The notes below the pieces were generated by a model that saw only the letters and a list, made by a program, of their open reading frames with translations, was not told the origin of the DNA and made no database searches. From Hypericum androsaemum (Eukaryota > Streptophyta > Magnoliopsida > Malpighiales > Hypericaceae): a DNA stretch of 64,000 bases. This document shows, piece after piece, positions 47,230 through 57,371 of this stretch (position 1 is its first letter; each line of letters opens with the position of its first letter). The position numbers and the translations under genes were made by a program. The DNA is taken from assembly GCA_963995505.1 (NCBI GenBank), contig OZ023190.1:992001-1056000 (forward strand). The letters are read 5' to 3'.

Positions 47230-48440
47230 GGAGAAATTTTATGGTGAACTCTTTATACCAAGTCACAATTCACCAATTTCTTATTGACATGTAGATTAGC
47301 TATTTATTAATTAAATAGTTGACATAGATAAATATAGAAATTAAATTAGAAATTATTATGATTAGATAAATATGGAAACTAAATCAGAGATTATTATGAT
47401 AATATCTTTAAAAAATTATTTCCTAATCAAATTCTGTAATTGAAAAATAGTCCAATTCAATAACAACAATCATTAATTAAAAAAACCATTCAAAAAAATC
47501 ATGAATAGTTTCCTAGCAAATAATATTTCTTTGAAATTGTATTGTTGGAGGCTACTATCCAAATACAAATATTACATTTACACAATTGTTGGAGCATGTA
47601 TTTAATTGTTATTAATTAACTTTGTAATATACTTATTTTTGATCCATGATATTTTATTTGTAGGGAATATCAAATTATCACTTGAACGACAATCAACATA
47701 CATATTTGAAGTGATGTGACAGAGAAAATATCTGAGTGACTAGCATCTACAAATTTTTGATTGCTTTCTCGACTTTGTTTGAAGCAAACAAATTTTAATT
47801 TACATACTATCGATACCAGGATCTATTCTTTATTTTTTATGATTCTAATTTTAGAAGAAAATTGGGATCTATGTATAATTTCACGATTCTGTTTTGTTTC
47901 GAGCTATCCCTCCTGAGTTTATGAATGTTGTTGCTGATGACATTGTATGAATTTGATGTTTTAATGCAAATTATGATTTAACCTTAAAAAAAGTGATCAG
48001 TTTTATTGGCTTATTTTTCTTCTGCAAAATTGGTGAGTTTATAATTTTTTATTGAAAATTTTACGCAATTTTGAAGAAATATTATTTTCTACTGTTTTTT
48101 TTTCCGACAGATTCCACAAAAATTAATTCTATTTTAAAAAAATCAGAGATTGGGAAATTCCTATCTTTAAAAAATCCTAATCGTTTCGTAATTAATTCTA
48201 TATTTGATTAAGATATTTTCCTAATCGTTGATGTAGAATTCCCCCGGCAATCGTTTTGATTAGGTAACAAAATTTTAAAGATAATATCATAATAATTTCT
48301 GATTTAGTTTTCCTATTTATCTATCTTAGTCAACTATTTAATTAATAAGTAGCTAATCCACATGTTAATAGGAGATTGATTGGTCTATACCAAATCACAT
48401 TATGACTTAGTACAGAAGGTCTACCATAGAATTTTTCTGC
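47230..48440. mobile_element. TIR element of about 1.2 kb
   Basis: The left end (GAGAAATTTTATGGTGAAC.. through ATTAGCTATTTATTAATTAA and AAATAGTTGACATAGATAAA) is an inverted match of about 200 bp to the right end, whose complement reads GCAGAAAAATTCTATGG.. ATTAGCTACTTATTAATTAA and AAATAGTTGACTAAGATAGA. No convincing target duplication was found and no transposase is encoded. The AT-rich core has no recognised gene. Confidence 0.75.
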
Positions 48441-48470
48441 TAGACTTTTATGATTTGCTTATAGTTTTTA

Positions 48471-49260
48471 GAAAAAAATTTATTTTAGTACCTTGTGGTA
48501 TCACAAAAACTCACTTTAGTACTGTGGGGTAAAAAATCCATCAATCGAGTCAAACTACGGGGGATGGACCACGCCGGCATCGTTGCACCGGTGGAGTGCT
48601 TTGCTGTGAAGACAGGGGATGCCACCGAGGAGGCTCCGGCGGTGGTGAATGAGGCGGGAAAAGGGAGCGGGAAGCACTACCGCGGGGTGAGGCGGCAGTC
48701 CCCGGTGAGCGGAGGCAGCTGTGTCACCAGCAACTGCTTGTCGACGACGTCGTCGTTCTCGGGTCCGAGAACGGGGCATCGTCTTTGCAGAAGAAGAAGA
48801 AGAGCTTCGCTGGAGCGTCGTCGTTTGTTTAATTAATTTTTTGATGTTTGGTTGTTGCGTTTGTTTAATTTGTTGATGTTTGGTTGTTGTATTTATTCTT
48901 CTTTGGGAGTCGAAGGAGAAAAAAATTAATGGCTTTTTCTTTGAGGCAGAGAGAGAATAATTAATTTCTGTTTGGTTTGTGCGTTTTGGGAAGAAGAAGA
49001 AGAAGAAGAGAGGGGGAGGAGGAGAGAGAGGAAAAAAGGAGAGGGGGAGGAGAAGAGACAGCCACATCATCCGATTTTGATGAGGTGGTATATTGAGTTG
49101 GCCGGGCAAGTTCCGGGCAGGTCGGGACAAGTCCGGGCAGCTGCCTGTAGATCTAAGTGATGTTAATTGGCTATGGTTTGACTCGATTGTTGGATTTTTT
49201 ACCACAGCATACTAAAGTGATTTTTTAAGATACCATAAGGTACTAAAATAAACTTTTTCC
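48471..49260. mobile_element. Pack-MULE-like element, 790 bp, same family as 119-977
   Basis: Terminal inverted repeats contain TTTATTTTAGTACCTTGTGG, CACTTTAGTA and ATCAATCGAGTCAAAC, matching the 119-977 element. They are flanked by an exact 9-bp target duplication, TAGTTTTTA (48462-48470 and 49261-49269). Between the repeats lies a GC-rich coding-like piece of a host AP2/ERF gene. A Mutator-like element carrying host gene sequence is by definition a Pack-MULE. No transposase is encoded. Confidence 0.85.
48555..48836 (+). pseudogene. Captured AP2/ERF transcription factor fragment
   Basis: An open frame of 94 codons starting at ATG 48564 (or in-frame codons before it) contains GSGKHYRGVRRQ at about 48666-48697. 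This is the start of the AP2/ERF DNA-binding domain (KHYRGVRRRPWGK.. in ERF proteins). The domain breaks off immediately afterwards, and what follows is not AP2 sequence. DNA binding is not expected. The stop TAA lies just before a TTTGATGTTTGGTTG duplication. It lies entirely within the MULE and could be transcribed from its terminal repeat. Confidence 0.65.
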
Positions 49261-49269
49261 TAGTTTTTA

Positions 49270-49705
49270 AGCCCACGAATTATTATTATTATTATTGCAT
49301 CTCCACGATTGTCAATTTTTTTCTTGTTTGTCTGATAGTGGCCATTATAAGCACCTCTATCATTATTTTTTGATAGGTAAATGATTTCATTAGAATACTC
49401 CGGAGGAGTTATTAAAAGTTTACGAAAGAGAAAAATGATACTTTTCTAGTTTGCTATTTTTGACAAGAATTTAACTGTATTTTTCCTCGTCTACCAGCCA
49501 ATGAAACGAGAAGATCAAACAAGCAAACAAGCCCATCTTGGGAACAGAGGAAACATTGAAGATCACAACGTTTGGAAAGTTAGTTACTGTCTAGTGGGCT
49601 TTAGGGCCCAGACACGTGATATGGGCTGGACAAGTTACAATAACAAGATTTTATGCAACAATAGATAATACAACATTTACATGACAATAAGAAGGAAAAA
49701 AAAAG
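49270..49705. other. No gene seen
   Basis: Spacer between the Pack-MULE and the LINE, with a short (ATT)n run at about 49278-49297. Confidence 0.5.
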
Positions 49706-50571
49706 TTAGTAAGATCAAATTTTGAATGGTCCCAGCGGCTACAGCTCCAAGTCCACCGCCTCACTCACCTGATCTTCGCTCCATCACCGCCATCATCACC
49801 GGGCCTTTCCATGGCATCTAGGAGTGCGGAGCTGGAGAGTTTCACTCTCTTTGTGGACTTTTTGCCGATCCAGTGGAGAGGAGAAGATCTGCAGATCTTT
49901 TTCAGAAGGTTTTGCAAGCCCCTGGATGTTTTCATCCTTTGGAAGCTGTTGAGATATAAAAATAATCTCGATATTGTCAATATATTTTGAGGTACCCGGT
50001 GTGGTCGCAAGTTGATCGGGTGACCGGTGACCGATGTGGTCTGAAAGTGATCGGTGGGTGGTGTTGTCTCAAAGCGATCACTTTCGATTTTGAGTTGGAA
50101 AGAGGTTGTCGATGGTCTTCCCTCCATCGAGTCCGAAGATGGTCTTACTTGGTCGAAACCGGTGATGATAGACGGCTTCCAAGACCAAAGCTTCCGGTTC
50201 GGTCAGCTTCTCGCCTGCCTGGATAACGCTCCTCAGTAAAATACTCATAACTTTCTATCTGGAGATCAAAATGAGACGATTCAAATTTCTATGGAAAGCT
50301 AAGACGTGGATATACAACTCTTTAGTTCACAACATTTTTTGATTCGGAGCAGAAGGAGGTCAAAAATATAGTTTAACGCGGATATTTGCTCTGAGTTCGA
50401 AGGTAGACGCCCATCCGTGAAGTCTGAGTGGGCGTCCCATCCTTGAAGTCTGAGTGGGCGCCCCATTCTTGAAGTCCAAGTGGATGTCCTATCTCCAAAG
50501 TCATCCGGGATGTCCGGGTTGTGCCCTTGAAGTTGGATGTCCAGGTGACACCGAGCTCTTTGGCCCGTGAG

Positions 50572-50820
50572 GTCGATATGTCCGGGTTGGACACTTCAGT
50601 CCGTGAGGTCGATATGTCCGAGTTGGACACTTCAGTCCGTGAAGTCGATATGTCCGAGTTGGACACTTTGGTACATGAAGTTGATATGTCCGGGTTGGGC
50701 ACTTCGGTACGTGAAGTCGATATATCCGGGTAAGGTGTCTTGATCCGTGGAGTGATATGTCCGGGTTGGGCGCTTCGGCTTGTGAGGTCGATATGTCCGA
50801 GTTGGGCACCCCGGCCCACT
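50572..50820 (+). repeat. 36-bp minisatellite in LTR, about 7 units
   Basis: Units start at 50572, 50608, 50644, 50680, 50716, 50752 and 50787, all beginning G(T)CGATATGTCCG.GTTGG. The same array is in the 3' LTR at about 55796-56042. Open frames across it on both strands are artefacts of the 36-bp (multiple of three) period. Confidence 0.9.
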
Positions 50821-50984
50821 AAGTCGGATGTCCGAGTTGGACCACTCGGCCCACTTGAAGTGGCCATTTAAGTCCGCGTTGGACTTTAAGGCGGTAAGGC
50901 CCGCTTCGAGTTGAAGGTGGTAAGGCCCGCCTCTTGCTCCATGCTTGTAGGTGGGAAGATGATTCCGGGTTCCAAGCGAGAAGC

Positions 50985-51480
50985 CTACGGCGAGAGGCCG
51001 AGTGGCAAGAGGCCGAGTGAAAGGCCGAAGGCGAAAGGCTCCTCTCGCCCACGTAGGCAAGACCGAGAGAGGGCTATTCTCGCTCACGTTGGTGACCGGG
51101 CGAGAGGCACCTCTTGCCCACGAAGGCGAGATCGAGCGAGAGATTCTTCTCGCTCACGTAGGTGAGCCCGGTCGAGAGGCTCCGCTCGCCCACATGGTCA
51201 AGTCCTATCGAGAAACTCGTCCAACTCAAATTGGCGAGGGGCCGATAGGAGGCACGAGCGAGGAGTCGAGTGAGAGGCCTACGGCGAGAGGCCGAGCGAG
51301 AGGTCGAGTGGCGAAAGGCCGAGTGAGATGCCTACGCCGGGAGGCCGAGTGGCGAGAGGCCGAGTGAGAGGTCTACGGCGAGAGGCAAGGTGGCGAAAGG
51401 CCGAGCGAGAAACCTAAGGCGAGAAGACGAGCGAGGAGCCTAAGGCGAGAAGCCGAGCGAGAAGCCGAAGGTGAGAAGCC
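50985..51480 (+). repeat. GAGAGGCCGAGTG-type degenerate repeat block in LTR
   Basis: Dozens of irregularly spaced variants of CGAGAGGCCGAGTG, GAGAGGCCTACGGC and CTCGCCCACGTAGGCGAG. Matched in the 3' LTR at about 56195-56690. Confidence 0.85.
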
Positions 51481-51960
51481 AACTTGGACCCGAGCGGGAA
51501 ACTCATTTGACCTTCGTAAGCGGGAAGGCGATTCCGAGAATAGGTCCACTTTGGTTGAGGAGGCCGTTAGCTTGAGCCCATTTTGGGATTCACTTTGGGC
51601 CTGACGAGATGTCCGTCTTAGACGATGACAGACTTGAGTCAAGAATTTGCATGGGAGATTCGAGAAAGTCAAGACGATCAATATTTTCCTAACTTGAGCA
51701 GAGATTCTCAATATTTGGCAAGACTTGGTAAGTTCGTCTTTAGGCCGCGATTGCTTGGTCGTCACATTTTGAAAGCTTCCTATTCGAGGACGGGATCTGC
51801 TCATTTAAGGAAGATGGCTTGTACTGAGCCGAGAGGATCCCGTCATATTAGGAACAAATAACTTGAAGCGAATCTCTCGGGTTGAGACTTGGAGTCGAAG
51901 GTCTTGGAGGCAGTTTAGAATTTTCTATTATGAAGGCGCGGAGGTTAGGTTAAGGCACTC

Positions 51961-51968
51961 TATATAAG
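51961..51968 (+). promoter_or_regulatory. TATA box of the LTR
   Basis: TATATAAG followed by GAGGGCTCGGGCGAGAG. The same box is at 57176-57183 in the other LTR. Marks the probable U3/R boundary about 190 bp before the LTR end. Confidence 0.7.
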
Positions 51969-52357
51969 GAGGGCTCGGGCGAGAGAACGGACATCACCAA
52001 CACAACACAACAATTGCTTTACTATCTTGTCATTTTATCTTTCCTTAGCCTAGCGTAGCCCGTAGCCTAGCTCTAGCTTTAGCCTTAGTATAGACCGACT
52101 TTGGGACGACCACTCCGGATCTGTCTCGGGTTACTTGTTCCCTTCTTCCCGCAACATATTTTTTGGCACGCTCGGTGGGACTAAGGAGGGCGTCTGAGAA
52201 GGCGGTCTAACCTTTGCCGGCCAAGATGACCAATTACTTTGTTGCTCTGGTTCTTTACAAGGATTCAATACCTTCTGTTTCCTAGTCGTATGCATGGAGG
52301 CGGGATTCATCTACCTCGGCTTTCTCAAAAGAGCCGGCTGAGGCAAATGTCGCCCCG

Positions 52358-54954
52358 ATGGAGTTCTATACGCCCGTCGTCCCGATGGAGACATATGCCA
52401 CTTTTCGTGCTCGAAAGCTCTACGAGGAGTCTTTTGGGCACCATGAGGAGTCCTCACGGTTGGTCATCAATCAACACCAAGGGATGAGCGTATCCACCAG
52501 ATCAACTGTACCCGTCCAACCGGCCTTTGGGCAATCATGGAGCGGTCATATACCTTTCACCCCAACTCGACCATCGTTGGGTGTGTTCGGTTATGATCCA
52601 ATGCCTGGAACTCCTATGTATCCCCCATACCAAACAACTCCTTACATGGAGACACATAGAGTGAACTACTCGGGACACTACGAGACTGCAAGGACGAGGG
52701 CTAGCAATCTCCAAGAGGAATCGAGCTGGTACCAACCGGCCCTGACACAAGATTGGTCATACCCATCTAGGGTCTCGGCCGACCAAAACTCTTTCAAAAG
52801 GAGGTATGTCTGCACGAATTCTTTGTTCGACTCTAGGGTTTCCAATCCTACCCCAACCCCTAAGTCATGAATCAAGCACGGATGGACCTGGATGAGGAGG
52901 ATAACCGCCATCACATCAATCGACAAGAAGAGCTTGATGAGGATGACGAGCTCGATGAGGACGACATCAACCAACAAAAAGAGCTCGATGAGGATGACGA
53001 GCTCGATGACGATGACCTCAACCAACAAGAAGGGCTCGATAAGGACGACGTCAACTAACAAGAAGAGCTCGATCAGGATGACGAGCTCGATGACGATGAT
53101 GTCAACCAACAAGAAGAGCTCGATGATGACGATGTCAACCAATAAGAAGAGCTCTATGAGGATGATGAGCTCGATGAGGATGACGTCAACCGATAAGGAG
53201 ATCTCGGTAAGAACGATGTCAATCAACAAGGAGAGCTCGATGAGGACGATGTCAATCGACAAGAAGAGCTCGATGAGGACGACGTCAACCGACAAAAAGA
53301 GCTCTATGAGAATGAAGATCTCGATGGGGACGAAGTCAACTATCAGCTGACATTGGGATCTACCCGACGACAAAGGATGGAAGGGCAACCCTTATCTTCC
53401 CAATCCGAGGACTTCATCCCGCATCAATTCTTAGAGGATCAGTCATCGATGGATCCTCACCGTATTGCTAATGTCGCCATGGTTGGCTTCAACCGAAGCC
53501 AAAAAAGAAGCCCCAAGCAAGAGAAGGCCAATCCTAGGACCCGAAGGGCAAGACTCGGGAGGCAAGAAAGGCCACCCGATAACGGCATCCCAAAAGCTTG
53601 GAAGTCATTTCGTCAAAGGGGAACCAATGGTCCTAAGCGAGGGAGGGCCGACCTTAAGACCCGGGAGGTAAAACTCGGGGGGCAAGGACGACCACCCGAT
53701 AGCGGTATACCAAAAACTCAGAAGTTCTACCCTTCGAGGGAAGTCAACAAGATGTGGAGGCTCCGTCATTCCCGTACCAAGGTAGACCTTCAAGACGGGT
53801 CCAACCCACATCGATACTCTTTCAACAGACTTGGAGATAAGAGGATCATCCTTGATCTACCAACGCGAGACGTCCTGACTAGGACCCAGAAACGTCGCCT
53901 TGAGAGGAAGGTCCAGAAATAAAAGCAAGCCATCAAGGACCTCGAAAGGCAACTCGCAGAGCAAAGGGTCCAGTTGGAAAAATAAAAGATGCTCCTAGCT
54001 CGCCCACGAGTTGAACACCGATCGACCCAGACCCGAGGCCGGGCCAAGAAGGTTGAAGCCTCTAAGACAATCAAGGAAAAGGATCTCAAGCACATCAAAG
54101 AGGTTCGGCCAAAGGCACCCAAAAACTGACACAAGAAGTTGATCCAGGAGTGGGTACCTAAAGCGAGAAGCGAGATCCACTCCAGGAAAAGTAATCTTCG
54201 TGAGGGCAAGGACGATTGGAAGGAAAAAGATGTCTCGGTCGATTTTGACATTGGTTATGTTAAGTTTGGAGACTTCCCAGACAAGGTGTCGATCCACAAG
54301 TTGTTCACCCTCCCGGCCATCTTTAGGCCGAAACTCAACCAAACCAGTCTTCTGAAGGGGGACATGAGTGAGGAAGATACACCTGAGCCACAGATAGGAG
54401 AGATGTCATATATCGTTCCCATTGTGGAAGTCTTCAATGGCGACATCACCATTGTGAGGCCAACCCAAAGAATAGGCGGACGCAAAAAACCTCTTTGCAT
54501 CACGGTTCACATGCTTAGGGAGCCGATCAAGAGAGTACCCATGGATGGCATGGGTGTGGTAAACACCTTTCTTCAGTTACTCCTCAGGGATCGCAATGAG
54601 GAAAAAGAGGATGTCAGCTCGACTGGCATGGTCATGACCAACCTTAATGGGAAATGGCGAGACTTGATCTGCTCCGGTCCGGTAATCCCATCTTCCATCT
54701 ACCAATGTCCAATCCGGTAGAAGTCAGATAGAAAGGTGGAGATTATGATTGCCGATGCATGTCCATTTATCCCGGACACATGCTACATAGAGGCGGCCTT
54801 CAACGACGTAACCACAATACCAATAAGGGTGGTCTATAGCTACGTAGATGGCTGGTTTGCCTGGTGTGCTAGTTCGATCAGGCAGAATGTCCTTTCAACC
54901 CAACGACCGATTAGTGCCACACCCGGGGGGGCGAGTACTCCCTATTACTTTTAA
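52358..54954 (+). pseudogene. gag-like polyprotein with acidic repeats and protease-like tail (broken)
   Basis: The first piece, 52358-52870 (MEFYTPVVPMETYATFRARK), is Pro/Tyr-rich. A frameshift follows, and the frame from 52867 runs to 54954 with several internal stops. It begins with an acidic tandem repeat (ELDEDDELDEDDINQQ-type, 52915-53320). A basic region (RTRRARLGRQERP.., repeated) and a coiled-coil-like stretch (LERQLAEQRVQLEK) follow. A segment like Ty3-type pre-protease/protease comes next (LFTLPAIFRPKLNQ; KPLCITVHML..VPMDGMG, where active proteases have VDGGS). No polymerase domains follow. The protein would need enzymes in trans. Confidence 0.7.
52915..53325 (+). repeat. Coding minisatellite for Asp/Glu-rich repeats
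   Basis: Variants of GAAGAGCTCGATGAGGATGA and GACGTCAACCAACAAGAAGA repeat about ten times with unit lengths of 33-51 bp. In frame they read EELDEDDELDEDDVNQQ and shorter forms. Confidence 0.9.
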
Positions 54955-55161
54955 GGAATAAAGAAATAGGTGAGGTGACAAGGTGATTGGAGGTTTGCAA
55001 CTTATCACCTTACAACTCGACCGGGTATGTCATCAGGACAGCGGCCTAGACCTCTTTGAGCTGCTCATCTTCATTCTATTTCAAGTTAGTTGGCGGGTGC
55101 CAAGTAAGAGATGAAGGACCACGTCAACACTTCTCGCCTGACCGTACCAAAGTGTTAACGT

Positions 55162-55172
55162 GCGGGGGGCAT
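55162..55172 (+). other. Polypurine tract
   Basis: GCGGGGGGCAT directly before the 3' LTR start (TGTTGAAG at 55173), the expected plus-strand priming site. Confidence 0.7.
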
Positions 55173-57371
55173 TGTTGAAGTATAAAAATAATCTCGATAT
55201 TGTCAATATATTTTGAGGTACCCGGTGTGGTCGCAAGGTGATCGGGTGACCGGTGATCGATGTGGTCTGAAAGTGATCGGTGGGTGGTGTTGTCTCAAAG
55301 CGATCACTTTCGATTTTGAGTTGGAAAGAGGTTGTCGATGGTCTTCCCTCCATCGAGTTTGAAGATGGTCTTACTTGGTCGAAACCGGTGATGATAGACG
55401 GCTTCCAAGACCAAAGCTTCCGATTCGGTCAGCTTCTCGCCTGCCTGGATAACGCTCCTCAGTAAAATACTCATAACTTTCTATCTGGAGATCAAAATGA
55501 GACGATTCAATTTCTATGGAAAGCTAAGGCGTGGATATACAACTCTTTAATTTACAACATTTTCTGATTCGGAGCAGAAGGAGGTTAAAAATATAGTTTA
55601 ACGCAGATATTTGCTCTGAGTTCGAAGGTAGACGCCCCATCCGTGAAGTCCAAGTGGGTGCCCCAAAGTTGTCCGAGTGGGCATCCCATCCTTGAAGTCC
55701 GAGTGGATGTCCTATCTCTAAAGTCATCCGGGATGTCCAGGTTGTGCCCTTGAAGTTGGATGTTCGGGTGAACGCCGAGCTCTTTGGCTCGTGAGGTCGA
55801 TATGTCCGGGTTGGACACTTCAGTCCGTGAGGTCGATATGTCCGAGTTGGACACTTCAGTCCGTGAAGTCGATATGTCCGAGTTGGACACTTTGGTACAT
55901 GAAGTCGATATGTCTGGGTTGGGCACTTCAGTACGTGAAGTCGATATATCCAGGTAAGGTGCCTTGATCCGTGGAGTGATATGTCCGGGTTGGGCGCTTT
56001 GGCTTGTGAGGTCGATATGTCTGAGTTGGGCACCCCGGCCCGCTAAGTAGGATGTCCGAGTTGGCCCACTTGAAGTGGCCGTTTAAGTCCGCGTTGGACT
56101 TTAAGGCGGTAAGGCCCGCTTCGAGTTGAAGGTGGTAAGGCCCGCCTCTTGCTCCATGCTTGTAGGTGGGAAGATGATTCCGGGTTCCAAGCGAGAAGCC
56201 TACGGCGAGAGGCCGAGTGGCAAGAGATCGAGTGAGAGGCCGAAGGCGAAAAGCTTCTCTCGCCCACGTAGGCGAGACCGAGAGAGGGTTCTTCTCGCTC
56301 ACATTGGTAACCGGGCGAGAGGCTCCTCTTGCCCACAAAGGCGAGATCGAGCGAGAGATTCTTCTCGCTCACGTAGGTGAGCCCGGGCGAGAGACTCCTC
56401 TCGCCCATATGGTCGAGTCCTATCAAGAAACTCGTCCAACTCAAATAGGCGAGGGGCCGATAGGAGGCACGAGCGAGGAGCCGAGTGAGAGGCCTACGGC
56501 GAGAGGCCAAGCGAGAGGTCGAGTGGTGAGAGGCCGAGTGAGAGGCCTACGCTGGGAGGCCGAGTGGCGAGAGGCCGAGTGAGAGGTCTATGGCGAGAGG
56601 CAAGGTGGCGAAAGGTCGAGCGAGAAACCTAAGGCAAGAAGACGAGCGAGGAGCCTAAGGCGAGAAGCCGAGCGAGAAGCCAAAGGTGAGAAGCCAACTT
56701 GGACCTGAGCGGGAAGCTCATTTGACCTTCATAGGCGGGAAGGCGATTCCGAGAATAGGTCCACTTTGGTTGAGTGGCCGTTAGTTTGAGCCCATTTTGG
56801 GATTCACTTTGGGCCTGACAAGATGTCCGTCTTGGACGATGACGGACTTGAGTCAAGATTTTGCATGGGAGATTCGAGAAGGTCAAGACGATCTATATTT
56901 TCCTAACTTGAGCCGAGATTCTCAATATTTGGCAAGACTTGGTAAGTTCCTCTTTAGGCCGCGATTGCTTGGTCGTCACATTTTGAAAGCTTCCTATTCG
57001 AGGACGGGATCTGCTCATTTAAGGAAGATGGCTTGTACTGAGCCGAGAGGATCCCGTCATATTAGGAACAAATAACTTGAAGCGGATCTCTCGGGATTGA
57101 GATTTGGAGCCGAAGGTCTTGGAGGCAGTTTAGAATTTTCTATTATGAAGGCACGGAGGTTAGGTCAAGGCACTCTATATAAGGAGGGCTCGGGCGAGAG
57201 AACGGACATCACCAACACAACACAACAATTGCTTTACTATCTTATCGTTTTATCTTTCCTTAGCCTAGCGTAGAAAGTAGCCTAGCTCTAGCTTTAGCCT
57301 TAGTATAGACCGACCTTGGGATGACCACTCCGGATCTGTCTCGGGTTACTTGTTCCCTTTTTCCCGCAACA
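55173..57371 (+). repeat. 3' LTR (2199 bp)
   Basis: Partner of 49947-52156. Ends CCCGCAACA and is followed by the GAAGC target duplication. Confidence 0.93.

Larger units (their letters stand above)
49947..52156 (+). repeat. 5' LTR (2210 bp)
   Basis: Pairs with 55173-57371, a few differences per line. Contains two minisatellite blocks (50572-50820; about 50985-51480) and a TATATAAG box at 51961-51968. Confidence 0.93.
49947..57371 (+). mobile_element. Non-autonomous LTR retrotransposon, 7425 bp (gag/protease only), nested in the LINE
   Basis: Long direct repeats, 49947-52156 and 55173-57371, begin TGTTGA and end CCCGCAACA. An exact 5-bp target duplication, GAAGC, lies at 49942-49946 and 57372-57376. 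A primer-site-like TTTTTGGCACGCTCGGTGGG follows the left LTR, and a polypurine tract (CGGGGGGC) precedes the right. The 3.0-kb internal region encodes a gag-like protein with acidic repeats and a diverged protease-like segment, but no RT, RNase H or integrase. It resembles Ty3-type (Tat/Ogre-like) elements in primer site and in the IHKLFTLPAIFRPKLN style text, and fits the TR-GAG/LARD class of elements that depend on helper enzymes. Confidence 0.92.

Noticed and set aside
50572..50820. Regularly spaced 36-bp repeats, superficially CRISPR-like
   Set aside because: Units are contiguous without unique spacers, lie in an LTR of a plant retrotransposon, and recur in the partner LTR.
50373..51367. 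Open frames with TSRTEVSNSDIS-type or REAPLAHVGE-type repeats, also at 55524-56582
   Set aside because: Shadows of LTR minisatellites whose unit length is a multiple of three; they occur on both strands and in both LTRs.
52678..53388. Minus-strand hydrophobic repeat frame (ELFLLVDVVLIELVIL-type)
   Set aside because: Antisense of the acidic coding minisatellite; looks like membrane helices only because it complements GAT/GAG/GAC codons.
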